A stretch of DNA of 64,000 nt from Gymnothorax reevesii (taxonomy: Eukaryota; Chordata; Actinopteri; Anguilliformes; Muraenidae): the NCBI GenBank assembly GCA_029721435.1, contig CM056581.1:69798712-69862711 (forward strand). The letters are read 5' to 3'. Under the pieces are notes generated by a model. That model was not told the DNA's origin and did not search any database. It saw only the letters and a program-made list of their open reading frames with translations. Below are positions 1 to 12,339 of this stretch, piece after piece. The position numbers and the translations under genes are program-made. The first letter of the stretch is position 1. Every line of letters starts with the position of its first letter.

Positions 1-29
1 TTGAACAACCATAAATAACGCAAAACATT

Positions 30-1867
30 GGGTGAGTCTCAAAGTGTAGGCTGCGTCCTGTGAAGGCTGCATTTTTAGGAGTTGTCACTTTGTTCCATCT
101 GCCAAACTAACGTAACGTTATATCATCTCCGTTAAACAGCTTTGTTTTTTTTTTTTTTTTTTATTTACTTTTTATTGTTGTTTTTATGAAGGGATAGTAC
201 AAATACAAACAGGAATAGAACAAACAGCAGAGGAAGGATCCAACAATCGAGTACCATTTACACACACATACTTCCATATATTCATATAACCATATTAATG
301 ATCTCTTTTACAATAATGTTTGATGATATTTTTTTTAGAAGTTGCTACTAAATAAAATCAGGCCTTATAATTAAAACATAGGTGATCCATTTTGACCAAA
401 TTTCAACAAAGGTATCAATTTTACATCTCAGTTTGGATGTGATTCTCTCCATAATGTAAATGCTGTACACAACATCAATCCAGTCATTTATAGTAGGTAT
501 GCTCTTTTCAACCATTTTTTAGTCAAAGCCTTCTTACTTGCCACTAATAGTATTCTCAATAGACATTTATCTCTCTTTGTACATTAAAATTCTTCAAAAT
601 CGTTCAGGTACATAATTTTAAAATTAAAGCATAGCTTACACTTAAAAACTGCCTCCAGGACACCATGGACACATCTCCAGAATGGGGCCACAGAGGAGCA
701 ATCCCAAAAAATATGAAAGTGGTTTGCCACAGTACTTCCACAGGACCTCCAGCATGCAGTCTGGTCCGAGTATTTAGTTTTCTGTGCTGGGGTACAAAAG
801 AATCGAGTCATGTTCTTCCAGCTGTATTCCCTCCATGAAGGAGAGCTTGTTGTCAGACGTTGCTGTCTGCAGATTCTGTCCCATTATTCCACTGATATCG
901 TGATATTGCCCTCTGCTTCCCATCTTGATTTAATGTCCAGAGTATGGTCTCCCTTTAAATTTTGAAGAGCACGATATAATCTGGAAATTATTTTTTGGTA
1001 AGTGCCATCATTGTAGGCTTTTTGGAAAATATCCAGGATTTCGTCTCCAATTGTCCTGTCATCCTCAATTTTTTTTCCCCGAATAAAATCTCTGATTTGT
1101 AGGTACCGAAATAGTTCCCGGTTTTGTAAATTATAGTTGTCCTTAAGGTCCTGGAAGCTCATCAATGTACCTTTTTTCAGGAGTGTGGAGTATGTTGCAA
1201 GACCCTTTGCAGACCAACCTTTGAACCTCATGTCGTATTTACATGGGTAAGAATTCCGGGTCATAGGCAAACCAATTTAAGATTACAACCTTCCTCTCCA
1301 ACTGATACTTTATAATTAGTTCCTTCCAGGTCTTTAATGAGCTAGTAATATATGGGTTATCAGAGTCAGTCAGTTGACTAGTTAATGAAGGGTCTCCAAT
1401 TAATGCATTTACTGGGATTCCTTTCCCCAATGAGCTCTCTATCCATCTGGATCTGTAACTGGGTATGCACCAGCCAATCAGAGGCCTCAATTGGGCAGCT
1501 CTATAATAATCCAATAGACATGGAAGGGCCAATCCCCCTCTCTCTTTAGGTAGTTGCAAAATTTTATACCTTACTCTTGGCTTTTTCCCAGCCCATATAA
1601 ACAGTGAAATAATTCTATCCCACTCTGAGAAGTACTGATCTGGTTTTTCAATAGGCACTGATTGAAATAGGTATTAAACAGCTTTGTTTTAAGCGAGTCG
1701 TCACTGGTTTCCCTAACTTTAACCATAACTCCAACGCCTGAACCTAAACCTAACCTTCAATTTAATCCTGTCTCTCACCGTAAATGTAAGTTTAGTGGAT
1801 CGAAGTAGGTGTAGACCCCTAAAAATGCTGCCTTCGAAGGATGCAGCCTATGCTTTGAGATGCACCC
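30..1867. mobile_element. DNA transposon/MITE with ~60-bp TIRs, split by an L1
   Basis: The left end (30-95, beginning GGGTGAGTCTCAAAG) matches the reverse complement of the right end (1803-1867, beginning GGGTGCATCTCAAAG) over about 60 bases with scattered mismatches. The two arms are separated almost entirely by the L1 fragment at 149-1673, so the original element was only about 300 bp. The 3-bp flanks are ATT and ACT, so no clean target duplication is seen. GGG-initiated ends would suit PIF/Harbinger, but that class is inferred. Confidence 0.55.
149..1673 (-). mobile_element. 5'-truncated L1/Tx1-type LINE (ORF2 C-terminal part)
   Basis: Minus-strand frames at 1239-1658, 884-1270 and 584-811 together read as the C-terminal third of an L1/Tx1-type ORF2. 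The first has the FIWAGKKPR and LPKERGGLALP blocks typical of the region after the reverse transcriptase. The last has a Cys/His cluster (CWRSCG...HIFWDC) like the terminal zinc-knuckle-like domain, and the same cluster occurs in the L1 at the right end of this window. A poly-T run at 145-165 is the element's poly(A) tail read on the + strand. The insertion is flanked by a 17-bp perfect duplication (TTAAACAGCTTTGTTTT at 132-148 and 1674-1690), the hallmark of target-primed reverse transcription. Frameshifts between the three frames make it a dead copy. Confidence 0.85.
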
Positions 1868-2284
1868 ACTGGCATTTTATCGTTTGTTGGACCGCTTCTT
1901 CAGGAGAAAATTACTTCCTGGCTGCCCTCCATCTGCATTTCCCGTCACAGCGACGCAGCGTCGTGACGTCATATGCAAACAAGCTATTGCAGGCAACAGA
2001 GTTCTGGAATCCTGGATGTGAAAAAATGTTATAGAATGTGGTATTATTACGGAGCAAACTGGTTTGGGGGATATTATTAGAAATTAGCTTCATTTGGTCC
2101 TCTTCATTAGAAAAAAACACAATACTGTCCCGCGCTTGTCTCTTTAGCAGGACTGCTGAGGCATTTCTATGTGGTAGTGGAATACATTAAATTTTAGCTA
2201 GTGTTTGTCTGTTTGTTCGGCGATCAAGAGCGGTGTGATGCCTGTCTACTTATAATTTCTGTTTTCACACATACATCTAACTTA
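1868..2284. other. unassigned intergenic/intronic DNA
   Basis: No coding frame or repeat ends recognised. It contains a short palindromic CGACGCAGCGTCG motif near 1950. Confidence 0.4.
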
Positions 2285-2566
2285 TACAACCCCAATTTCA
2301 AAATAGTTGGGACGAAGTGTAAACTGTGAATAAAATCAAAATGCAATGACTTTCAGATCACGAGCCAATATGTTAATTTCAGTAGAACACAGATAACGTT
2401 TCAAATGTTGAAACAGACATATTTCATTTTTATCCTCAAGATGAGCTTATTTCAAATTTTCTGGCTGCAACAGGTCTCAAAAAAGTTGAGACACAGGCAA
2501 AAAAGGGCTGAAAAGCAATTAATATATGAGAGAATCATCTGAAAGAACTTTTGGCAAGTAATCAAA

Positions 2567-5060
2567 TTCAAATTCAATTTATTTGTATAGCGCTTTTCAC
2601 AGATAAACTGTCACAAAGACGCTTTACAGTCAGATGAGTCACTGAAAGCGCAGTGCCCAGCCTATTCCCCACTACAGCAAATGAGGCAAAAAACTCCCAG
2701 TAGGAAGAAAAATCCTCAAACAGTGGTGAGAAAAAACTCCCCAGTGGGAAGAAATCTCAGGAGGAACCCAGCTATAGTGGGGAAGCCCATCCTCCGCGGG
2801 CTAGTTAGTTGATAGCAAGATAATGACAATAGAGTTCCATTAAAGTCCATCTAAATAGTACTATCAGTTGCTGGAGGAAGTGGCATGCCAAGGATGGTGC
2901 AGAACTGGATCAGGACAGCAGCAGCCAGCGCTCATGGTGAGGGACAGGGCTCGGATGATCCAGGAGTCAGGGTTGTGGAGAGAAAGATCCTCAGAGAGAG
3001 ACAGAAAAAAGTGGGGTGAGGCACTGGATAAAACTGCATATTAATAAAAATACAGTCCTGTGTCCTGTGCCAAATGAGAATTTAGGAGCTGACTGGTCAG
3101 GAAACAGTCAACACCGCTCCATCCACTTCCTGCAGCACAGAGGCCTTACATTTATTCCAGGAAGATCACTTCAGATTTTCTAGACACTAGTACCATATGG
3201 ACCTACCCGGTGACTAAGGCTGTAGCAAGCCCCACTGGCACCGTTAATGCATGCTCAGTGCCACCGGTTCCACATGGATTTGCTTAACAGCGCACCAGTA
3301 CCTTATGGACCTTCCCAGTGACTAAGGCTGTAGCAAGCCCCACTGGCACCGTTAATGCATGCTCAGTGCCACCGGTTCCACATAGATTTACATAACACTG
3401 GCTGCCAATATCGTGAACATATCATAAATCAAGGTTGTAGTCAGTCCCACCAGAGCAAACACATAACTAATCATAAATTAATCATAGGGTTGACTAAAAA
3501 GATAAGTTTTCAGCCTACTCTTGAAGATAGAGAGTGTGTCTGAAGCCCGAATTTGTCTTGGGAGATTGTTCCATAAAATTGGCGCTTTGTAAGAGAATGC
3601 TCTGCCTCCAAGTGTAATTCTAGATATATTTGGAATTTTCAAGTAGTCAGCACCTTGTGAACGAAGTAATCTTGGTGGGGAGTAAGGAATAAGAAGACTG
3701 CAAAGATATTCAGGGGCCAAGTCATTTAAAGCTTTGTAAGTTAGAAATAACATTTTGTACTCAAATTTTACAGGCAGCCAATGAAGATTTTCGAGCACCG
3801 GGCTAATGTGATCATATATCTTAGTCCTAGTCAGAACCCTAGCTGCAGCATTCTGCACTAATTGAAGACGTTTCAGGGCTGAGCTAGTGCAACCAGACAG
3901 TAAAACATTGCAATAGTCCAGCCGAGAAGACACAATTGCGTAAACCAATTTTTCAGCATCTTGAAGAGACAACATTTTTCTAAGTTTAGATATGTTTCGA
4001 AGATGGAAAAAAGCCACTCGGATGATATTGCTGATGTGAGCCTGGAAAGAGAGTTCTGAATCAAGAGTCACCCCAAGGTTTTTTAAAGACAGCTCTGGCA
4101 GAAACAGAGAGACCATCTAAGTTGAGAGAAAACTTAATGAATGAGTCCCTAAGAGATTTGGGACCCAGTACCAATATTTCAGTCTTATCTGGGTTTAGTG
4201 AAAGAAAATTTTGCGTCATCCAAGCTTTCACAGCTTTGACACATCTCTAATCTAGTAACTGGATCATTTTCACCCGGTTTAAAGGATATATAGAGCTGCG
4301 TGTCGTCTGCATAACAATGGTATTTAACATCAAGTCTACTTATGATATTTCCAAGCGGAAGCATGTATAGAGAAAAAAAGCAAAGGGCCCAGAACAGATC
4401 CTTGAGGTATTCCAAAGTTAACCTTGGAATACTCTGAACACTTGTTATTTACCCGGATAAACTGAGATCTATCAGACAGATAAGCATGAAAGCATGAAAG
4501 GGCAAGTCCAGAAATACCAACTAATTTTTCCAACCTACGAAGAAGAATATGGTGGTCTACAGTATCAAAGGCGGCACTTAAATCGAGAAGGACGAGAACA
4601 GAGATGCGGCCACTATCCATAGAGAGAAGCAGATCATTGACTACAACAGTGAGGGCTGTTTCAGTGCTGTGATGCTTTCTATAGGCTGACTGAAAACTGT
4701 CAAATACCTCATTAGTTTGCAGGAAAGAAGAGAGCTGTTGGGCGACACAATTTTCAAGGATCTTAGATACAAATGTGAGGTTTGAGATTGGCCGATAATT
4801 GGCTAGGACTGTGGGATCCAAATCTGGTTTTTTAAGCAGCGGCTTGATTTCTGCCATCTTAAATAAAGTGGGAACAATACCGGAAATCAGAGACGAATTT
4901 ATTATGTGAAGAACTGGGCCGCCAAGAATGGGCAGGAATTCTTTCATGAGCTTTGTGGGAATGGGATCCAAGATACAAGTAGATGATTTGGAAGTAACAA
5001 CTAATTTGGCTAGTTCACTCAGGGATATAGGAGAAAGGGATTCAAACTGGTTTGTGTGTC
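2567..5060 (-). mobile_element. 5'-truncated L2-type LINE, copy 1
   Basis: The 3' end lies at low coordinates, with a CAATTTATTTGTATAGCGC tail motif common at the ends of fish L2-like elements. A 3' untranslated region follows (2600-3480) and includes two copies of a 107-bp repeat starting near 3192 and 3299. Reverse-transcriptase frames occupy 3478-4971. The element stops abruptly within the sequence that precedes RT in copy 2 (22093-27560), so it is 5' truncated. It interrupts the 5' part of Tc1-A. Confidence 0.85.
3478..4971 (-). pseudogene. L2 LINE reverse transcriptase, broken
   Basis: Three overlapping minus-strand frames (4336-4971, 4185-4415, 3478-4116) make up most of a reverse transcriptase and its C-terminal extension. 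Visible signatures are YRPISNL near the start, [13 protein letters not shown] (RT motif A aspartates), [13 protein letters not shown] (motif B) and [10 protein letters not shown] (the catalytic YADD box). The conserved C-terminal block SRLDYCNVLLSG...LHWLPV follows. Frame changes near 4360 and 4110-4200 disrupt it, so no functional enzyme is expected. Family assignment to L2 (rather than CR1 or Rex1) rests on these blocks and the 3' tail. Confidence 0.85.
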
Positions 5061-5144
5061 ATGTGGAAGTTAACTGGCATCAGGTGTGTAACATGATTGG
5101 TTATAAAAGGGATGTCTTGGAGAGGCTGAGTCTTTCAGAAGTAA

Positions 5145-6060
5145 AGATGGCCAGAGGCTCTCCAACCTGTATAGGCTTGTGTAAAAAAAATTGTGGAATA
5201 TTTTAAAAACAATGTTCCTCAACATCAAATTGCAAAGGCTTTGAAGGTCTCATCATGGACAGTGCATAACATCATCAAAAGATTCAGAAAAACTGGAAGA
5301 ATCTCTGCGCGTAAGAGACAAGGCCGAAGACCTTTACTGGATGCCCGTGATCTTTGGCCCCTCAGACGCTACTGCCTCACTCACCAGCATGATTCTGTCA
5401 TTGACATTACTAAATGGGCCCAGAAATACTTCAAGAAACCACTGTCTGTAAACACAGTCCGCTGTGCCATCCACAGATGCCACCTAAAACTCTATCATGC
5501 AAAAAGTAATCCATTGTTGAGCATGATCCAGAAGTGCCGCCGTGTTCTGTGGGCCAAGGCTTATTTAAAATGGACTGTACAAAGTGGCAAAGTGTCCTGC
5601 GGTCAGACGAGTCTAAATTTGACATTCTTGTTTTAAATCATGGGCGTTGTGTCCTCCGAGCTAAAGAGGAGAAAGACAACCCCTCATGTTATCAGCGTTC
5701 AGTTCAAAAGCCAGCACCTCTGGTAGTAGGGGGATGCATTAGTGCATATGTTGTGGGACACTTACAAGTTTTAAAAAGCACCATGAATGCTGAAAGGTAT
5801 ATCATGGTTTGAGAGCAACATATGCTCCCCTCCAGATGACATCTATTCCAGGGAAGGCCTTGTGTATTTCAGCAGGACAATGCAAAACCACATACTGCAG
5901 CTATTACAACAGCATTGCTTCGTAGTAGAAGAGTCCATGTGCTGAACTGGCCTGCCTGCAGTCCTGATCTTTCACCGATTGAGAACATTTGACGCATAAT
6001 TAAACAAAAAGTCTGTCATTGGAGACGGAAAACTTTCCAGCAGCTGGAAGCCTGTATTAA
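5145..6060 (+). pseudogene. Tc1-A transposase, degenerate
   Basis: Starts at an ATG in a MARGSPT context. Frames at 5193-5636, 5534-5812 and after 5860 give an N-terminal helix-turn-helix (VPQHQIAKALKVSSWTVHNI), the GRRPLL linker, a first catalytic Asp region (SDESKFD), a second segment around 5735-5810 and the third block (FQQDNAKPHTA followed by NWPACSPDLSPIEN). This is the DD34E layout of Tc1. Several frameshifts and a stop just after PIEN kill the gene. The reading is cut at 6060 by the element inserted at TTAA. Confidence 0.85.
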
Positions 6061-8014
6061 CCCCTTTCTGCTGATATAGATGCCCGCGTCTATAGACCTG
6101 CACATTGGAAGTACGCTGTTACTGTACTCGATCACTAGATGGCACCCCCGGATCAGTTATTGAATGTTCACAAGCAAGCAGACCTCGAACGCGGTTCTGA
6201 ATACGGTGAAGTTCACTCCACTCCCTGTTTTTTGAGAGCTGCATGAATTAAACTCCTCAGCTAAGCCTGATGTGCAAACTGGTCAGTATCCTTGCCCATA
6301 GTGTCGATTCAGCAGTTTGAAAAAACGATATCTTGACACAGAAAAAATCGTTATCCTTAGTAGCAACCAGTTTAGCCACAGTGAGCTAACAGTATTCCAA
6401 TTAGTAGTTCATAAAAATCAGTTTTCTGAGGCAAAAAAATCGACATGGTATTGATTCTCTCACATTCTATTGCCTATTACAGTTGTCCCATACAAAAAAA
6501 ATTGTAGTTCCCTACCGTGGATTTACGCGTAGATTCCTTCATTGCCAAATCCAGCGCTTCCTTATATCCACCCGAGTACTGGCGTTGATAGCCAATCACT
6601 CAACCATACACTCAAGCTCTTCTGCGTAATTGTAGAGTTACACTTCATGGCCTCGGTGAAGTTTCCCTGATAACAATGTATTGATTGGCTCGTTTCTTAT
6701 CCAATTCCCGAGTGTTTAAACATTTTAGAGTAAGTGAAACACATTGATTGGACAAACACAGAGCATACAAACCAATGCGTATCAGCAGGCTCGGTTGTAT
6801 CTTGTCTACGTTATGCACATTACGCGGCTAAAATAGACGGGATTTATAGAAAATCGGTTCGCAAAACTGGCCTTGAAGTGTTCAGTTACATTACAGGATT
6901 TAAATGAGAACGATATGCTCTATTGGAATTATTTCGAATGAAACAGGACCGGAGGGTCCTTGCAACTGGATACATCGGTCTCTATTTTATACAGTCAATG
7001 TCTCTGGAGGAGGGATTCACGAAAAAGGTCAGGCTGCTATTTTTTTTTTTCTGTTTCGGAATGTATATGTACTCAACAAAGTCGAATGTCGAGGTTTTTT
7101 TCCTGTTTAAAACGCGAACTGCCCGTGCATTTTGGTGTGGACCCCCGGTACGTTCATTGCACGTTTCTTTTGAATCGGGAGACACAATGGATTTGATATT
7201 CCCTGAAAGTGGAGTGTCTGTTCAGTTAAAATAAGGTATATTTCAGAATTCAGATATTACTGTGTTAGTGTGGTGTACTTGCTCCTTATAAGTGTTGAAA
7301 TGGGTTCGTGAGCTTTGAAGAGGGGACTGGTAGCTTTCATTACAGGGTGAATGTTCTGACCGTTTAATTAGCAGTTTATTTAATGCGTGTTTGTGCTGGC
7401 TTTGAAGAAAAATGGCCAAAACTCTAAACTTTATTATGGAGAAAAGGCATGTTTCATATTTGGAGAGGTTGCTTGTGACCACTGATATTCAACTGCACTG
7501 ATATTGATAAATTCATACTAAACTCAACCAGAAAATCATTCGTTCATATTAAATTTCATGCCTTAAAGCTTTAATTGTGTTAAATACGTGATTTTTTTAA
7601 TGATTTGACAGCAAATCATTTTGAGACTTTGGGGAGACACTTGGGTAGCTGTATAATTTGGCTAATAGCATGTAGGTAATCTAGAATGTAATGTTGAAGA
7701 TGAATTCTACTTGTGCTCAAGGAGTTTATGATACCAGAAATGTATAGTTTTCAGCCCCAGCAGTTTTTCAATCGTCAGAATTATTTTTTTTGCAATTTCA
7801 ATGGTGAATTCTCATGAAGATTTTTTATGTTTGCTGCTCATTTTCTCTACCAAAATCATGAAAATAAACTGAAATACAATGTAATTCTAAATGCTGTAAG
7901 TGTCCTTCCTGAATTGAGCCACATTTTTCCTCTTTGTGAAGCTTAAATCTTGAATTATACAGCATTAAAGTGGGTAACCCATAAATAGCCAAATTTGGCT
8001 TCTGCACAAAGGGG
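6061..8014. mobile_element. piggyBac-like element flanked by TTAA
   Basis: The ends CCCCTTTCTGC and GCACAAAGGGG form a short terminal inverted repeat, each directly flanked by TTAA (6057-6060 and 8015-8018). TTAA duplication is diagnostic of piggyBac (Kolobok can also use it), and the Tc1-A transposase reads up to one border. No recognisable transposase remains. Open frames around 6904-7234 are short, overlap in three phases and look fortuitous. It is therefore a non-autonomous or heavily decayed copy. Confidence 0.55.
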
Positions 8015-8189
8015 TTAAACAAAAGTGCGATCAAATTCCATTGGCTATACTCAAGTAACTTGCGGGAATGCTACACCATGGTAAACAGGCCCCTGTCCCA
8101 ACTTTTTTGAAACCTGTAGTAGCCATCAAATTTGAAATGAGCTATTTCATGGATAAAATTGTAAAATTTCTCAGTTTCAACATTTACTA

Positions 8190-9324
8190 CAGGTACTACT
8201 CGGAAAATTAGAATATCGTGTCAAAGTCGGTTTATTTTGGCAATTCAACATAAAAGGTAAAACTAATATATTTTATTGACTCATTACGTGCAAAGTGAGA
8301 TATCTCAAGCAATTGTTTGTTGTAATTTTGATGATTATGATTTACAGCTCATTCAAACCTCAAATACAAAAACTCAGAAAAATAGAATAGTGTGAATATA
8401 ACCAATATTGTGTGTGAAACAACACACAAGCGGATGCTGGACATGGGCTTTAAATGTCGAATTCCTGTTGTCAAGCCACTCCTCAACAGCAAGCAAGGCA
8501 ACAAAGGTCCAAGAGTCTGGAGGAAGACTGGAGAGTCGCATGATGGAAAATGCATGAAGTCCAGCGTTAAGTTTCCCCAGTCTCTGATGACTGGGGGAGC
8601 CATGTCAGCTGCTGGTGTTGGTTCCCTGTGCTTTCTCATGTCCAGAGTAAACGCAGCAGTCTACCAGAACATTTTAGAGCGCTTCATGCTTGCTTCAACG
8701 AACCGATGCAGACTTCATCTTCCAGCAGGACTTGGCACCTGCCCACACTGCCAAAAGTACCAAATCCTGGTTCAACAACCACGGGATTACTGTGCTTGAT
8801 TGGCCCGCAATCTCGCCTGACCTGAACCGCATGGAAAATCTATGGAGCATTGTCAAGAGAAGGGTGAAGGAAAAGAGACCAAACAATAAAGAAGAGTTCA
8901 AGGCCGTGATTGAAGCATGCTGGTCTTCGATAACAGCTGAGAAATGCCGCAGGCTGGTAGCATTCATGCCACGCTGGATTGAAGCAGTCATTCATGCAAA
9001 AGGGGCCCCAACCAAGTACTAATTACAGATGCAAGATTTTCCTTTCAGAGGCCAGACATTTTTGTATTTAAAATCCTTATTTATTTATTTATTTTTTTTT
9101 TTTTTTTAAATTGATTTCATGTGATATTCTAATTTTCTGAGTTTTTGAATTTGAGGTTTTCTTGAGCTGTAAGTCCTAATCAGCAAAATCAAAACAAATA
9201 ACAGCTCGAAATATATTGATTTGCATGCTATTTGTCTATATAATATGTAGGTTTCACCTTTTAAGTTGAATTACAGAAATACATGAACTTTTTGAGAATA
9301 TTCTAATTTTCTGGGTAGTACCTG
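8190..9324 (+). mobile_element. Tc1/mariner element (Tc1-B), nested in Tc1-A
   Basis: Terminal inverted repeats begin CAGGTACTACTCGGAAAATT at 8190 and end with the complement at 9324, with TA on both sides (8188-8189 and 9325-9326). The sequence differs from Tc1-A and carries its own transposase remnant. It sits within the right part of Tc1-A and is therefore younger than that copy. Confidence 0.85.
8392..9022 (+). pseudogene. Tc1-B transposase, N-terminally deleted
   Basis: Two overlapping frames (8392-8799 and 8690-9022) hold the C-terminal half of a Tc1 transposase. The central part includes KFPQSLMTGGAMSAAGVG. The end has FQQDLAPAHTA (second catalytic Asp), DWPAISPDLNRMENLW (the Glu) and a C-terminus RWIEAVIHAKGAPTKY that stops at the usual family end. 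The DNA-binding N-terminus is missing and one frameshift near 8700-8790 separates the parts, so it is inactive. Confidence 0.85.
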
Positions 9325-9696
9325 TATGTTATCTCTGTTCTGTTGTGAATAAAATTCTGGCTGGTGAGATTTGAAAGTCATTGCGTTTTGATTTTATTCA
9401 CAATTGACACTTTGTCCCAACTATTTTGGAATTTGCATTGTAAATTACTGGTGTCCAACTGTAAATATTATTGTTCTATACAGCATTTCTCATGCAAAAA
9501 CATCATATTTTGCTTATAAAAGTAATTTGGCGGCAGATGTAAAGTGTTCTTTAAGTGCTGTCAGTATAAAACCCTAATTTAGAGAAAGTTGCCTCACTGT
9601 CCAATAATGACAGGCAAATAGATTTGAAACGTCCATTCACCCTCTACTATTCTGAAAACATTGCAACACATATGATGCTTTAACTTGTGAATTACA

Positions 9697-10045
9697 GTGG
9701 TGTGAAAAAGTATTTGCCCCGTCCAAGTTTCTCCTATTCTAGCTTAGATGCCCTATTAAAATGTTTCAGATCATCCAAATAATGTTAATACAATACAAAG
9801 TGAGTAAACACAAAATGTAGGTTTTAAGTAATCATTACAGATTTTGAAGGTAAAAAAAGTAATAACTGGTTGTGCCACCCTTGGCCGCAACAACTGCAGT
9901 CAGGTATTTTGTGATAACTGATAATGAGTCGTTTACATCGCTGTGGAGCAATTTTGCCACCCTCCTCTTTGCAGAATTCTTTTAATGCAGTCACATTTGA
10001 GGGTTTTCGGGCATGCAATGCCTGTTTGAAAACATGCCGCTGCAA
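9697..10045 (-). mobile_element. Tc1-like 3' fragment (transposase C-terminus plus end repeat)
   Basis: The minus-strand frame at 9824-10045 reads LHARKPSNVTALKEFCKEE then QRCKRLI, the usual end of a Tc1 transposase. The outer 130 bp begin with GTGTGAAAAAGTATTTGCCC, a Tc1-type terminal repeat. The rest of the element is missing beyond 10050. Confidence 0.65.
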
Positions 10046-11600
10046 CTCAGTTTAACCTGATCGAACCCTCCGAATAAAAATAGTTAATATGTGTGTAAGT
10101 AAATACAGTAAATAAATAAATGAATAAATAAATTTCTTAATATTTGAACTGATGTAGCGGAGCTTGTGTCTTAACGCACTCAAGCAGTATGTGGCTTTCA
10201 GAAACAAGAGATGGTGGTCTTTCAAATGAGCTTACATGCATTATGGCTGTTATGAGCTGTTCATTTGGGAATATCAAAAAGAAAAAATATAAAAAATTGT
10301 GGGGTTTAAAGAGTTGTTAAACAATATTTTTATGCAACCTTTTATATTGCAAAGTATTTGGCATTATCTGATGGAGAGTTATTGTGGTTTGCTGTGGTAT
10401 AAATCGAAATAACCATTGATGGTGTGCCATCTGTAGGGTTTAGTACTCAAATGTTACAGCATCCCTGGGGCAGGGGGATGGCCCTCCCTCCTTTCTCTCT
10501 CTCCCTTTCTCCATCTCTCCATCTCCATCTATTCCACACCAGCTTTTCTCCCCACCCCCCTTTCTGTAAGGGGAGTGCAATCTAATTCAATAATTGATTT
10601 GCCAGATGCTTGGATGAGGCAAATAAGTCCAGAGGATTCTGGCTGTCTGCCCAGGGCCCATTTGCAGAGAGGAGGAGAGGATGATTTTGACTCGTTTGAG
10701 CAAGAATAAATAAATAAATAAATAACCTACTTTGATACATGAGCGGCTGACCACGTGTATATTTTCAGAAGTGCCTCCATATCAGAGCGCTCGAAGGTAA
10801 TACAGCCTGACAGGTGGAAACCAGAGTTTGGAGATTTAAAAAAGCCACAGAGATTTACGATGACTCGTAGTAGGTGCCTATGTTTGCTCTGCAGTGGCTT
10901 TATAATTTACGCTTTTATTTGGCCGAAAACTCATTTGTAGAAAATGTCAACTAAACATATTTCTGATAATAATAATATTTCATGAGGATATTACTTGAGA
11001 TTGCACTTCAGTGTATACAATGGATTTGCAGTTATGGCCAGCTAAATGTCTCTCTCACTGGAACATCTCCCACTTTAATTATCGTAAGTCTTTTTCACTG
11101 GAAACTGATGAGGGCATATTTCTTGTGTCCTCAAAGGTTCGGTGTAACTTGCAAGAAAAGTTGGTGCCATGAAGTGCTTTTTTGCTGTGTCATTGAAATT
11201 TTTTGTTGATGACGGAAACGTTAAACCTTTTTTAACCTGCTGATCATGCACAGTAAAATCCTTGATGTGATTGCAGTGTATGTAATGGGATATAGATATG
11301 GGTATTTGGCTAGTGGGTCCAAATAGTTGACCAATGTTGGGGACAATTGATGTAGTGTACATACGTAACATAGCAAATGGATACAGTGCAGTATTGCTCA
11401 CAGGCTTAAAGCAGTATTTATGGCAAAACTGGTAAACACACTTGTAAGCTTGAAGGCAAACCCTTCAAGCTTAAGCCAGTGAGCAACAATAGTTTACCTG
11501 GGGTATGCTGGTATCTCCCCGTGAGTGTTGCTGTCACAGGTCTCTCTGAACCTTGAGAGAGGGGCAGTGTAACAGCATCTACTTCACACTGGCAACTGTG
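10046..11600. other. unassigned DNA with AT-rich and pyrimidine-rich tracts
   Basis: No gene recognised. There is an AATA-type simple repeat at about 10105-10135 and 10700-10725, and a CT-rich tract at 10484-10560. Sequence between 10560 and 10690 is of mixed composition without frames. Confidence 0.4.
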
Positions 11601-11687
11601 CAGCTGTTTGTGTGTGTCTGTATGTGTGTATTTTTCTGTTTGTATGTGTATGATGCCCACAATTGATATGCTCGCGTGTGTATGTGG

Positions 11688-11728
<41 letters not shown>
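11688..11728. repeat. (GT)n microsatellite
   Basis: About 20 uninterrupted GT dinucleotides, bordered by imperfect GT-rich sequence from 11605 to 11775. Confidence 0.95.
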
Positions 11729-11732
<4 letters not shown>

Positions 11733-12339
11733 ACGTTTGCTTCTGTATGTGGGTGTGGGTGTGGGTGTGTGTTTGGTTGAAGGTTTGACATTATTGTTAT
11801 GATCCAGACTAGAACTCAAGAGTCAAGGCAGAGTACAATCCAGTGAGAGGGATAATTATTTCCGAGTTGACAACCAGATGGAGTGCACTGTTCACCAGAG
11901 CCAAAACTGCTCAAGTGCTGGGTAGCGAAGCTTCAGAAGGAATGCAGTTCCAAGCCTTATGAACATCGAAGGCTTGGGAGCATATTCCTCATTAATTGGA
12001 CAGAGGACAGACCGGAAAAGGATTAACAGGAACTCAGTCCCAATCCTGGAGACCTTGAGAAAGGCTAGGTACTGTTAATTAAACAAAAAAGAGTACTTAC
12101 TCTTTGTGTATTACTATCATGGAAGATTACATTTTTCTTTCAAAAGATGAAGAGTTTTACTTTGAAATACTGGTGGATGCTCAAGCGCATCTAGCTAGTG
12201 ACAATCCAGCACCTTGTAAACTGAAAAGAGGGGGTATAAATATGTCGTACACTAGTGACGTGGGCTAACGGTGAGATCAGGTGCATCCGGGATCAGAGAA
12301 CTAGCAATGCAACAACCTGAGGAGACAAATATATCTATT

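Larger units (their letters stand above)
2287..9440 (+). mobile_element. Tc1/mariner element (Tc1-A), exploded by nested insertions
   Basis: The left terminal repeat (from 2287, CAACCCCAATTTCAAAATAG) and the right one (ending 9440) are inverted copies over about 110 bases. Both are flanked by TA (2285-2286 and 9441-9442), the obligatory Tc1/mariner target. Between them lie pieces of one transposase gene on the + strand (5145-6060) plus three unrelated insertions: an L2 LINE, a TTAA-flanked element and a second Tc1. Without these the element would be roughly 1.5 kb, the normal Tc1 size. Confidence 0.82.

Noticed and set aside
11418..11819. Thr/His-rich frames of 70-133 codons on the minus strand
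   Set aside because: Produced by the GT microsatellite and its GT-rich borders.
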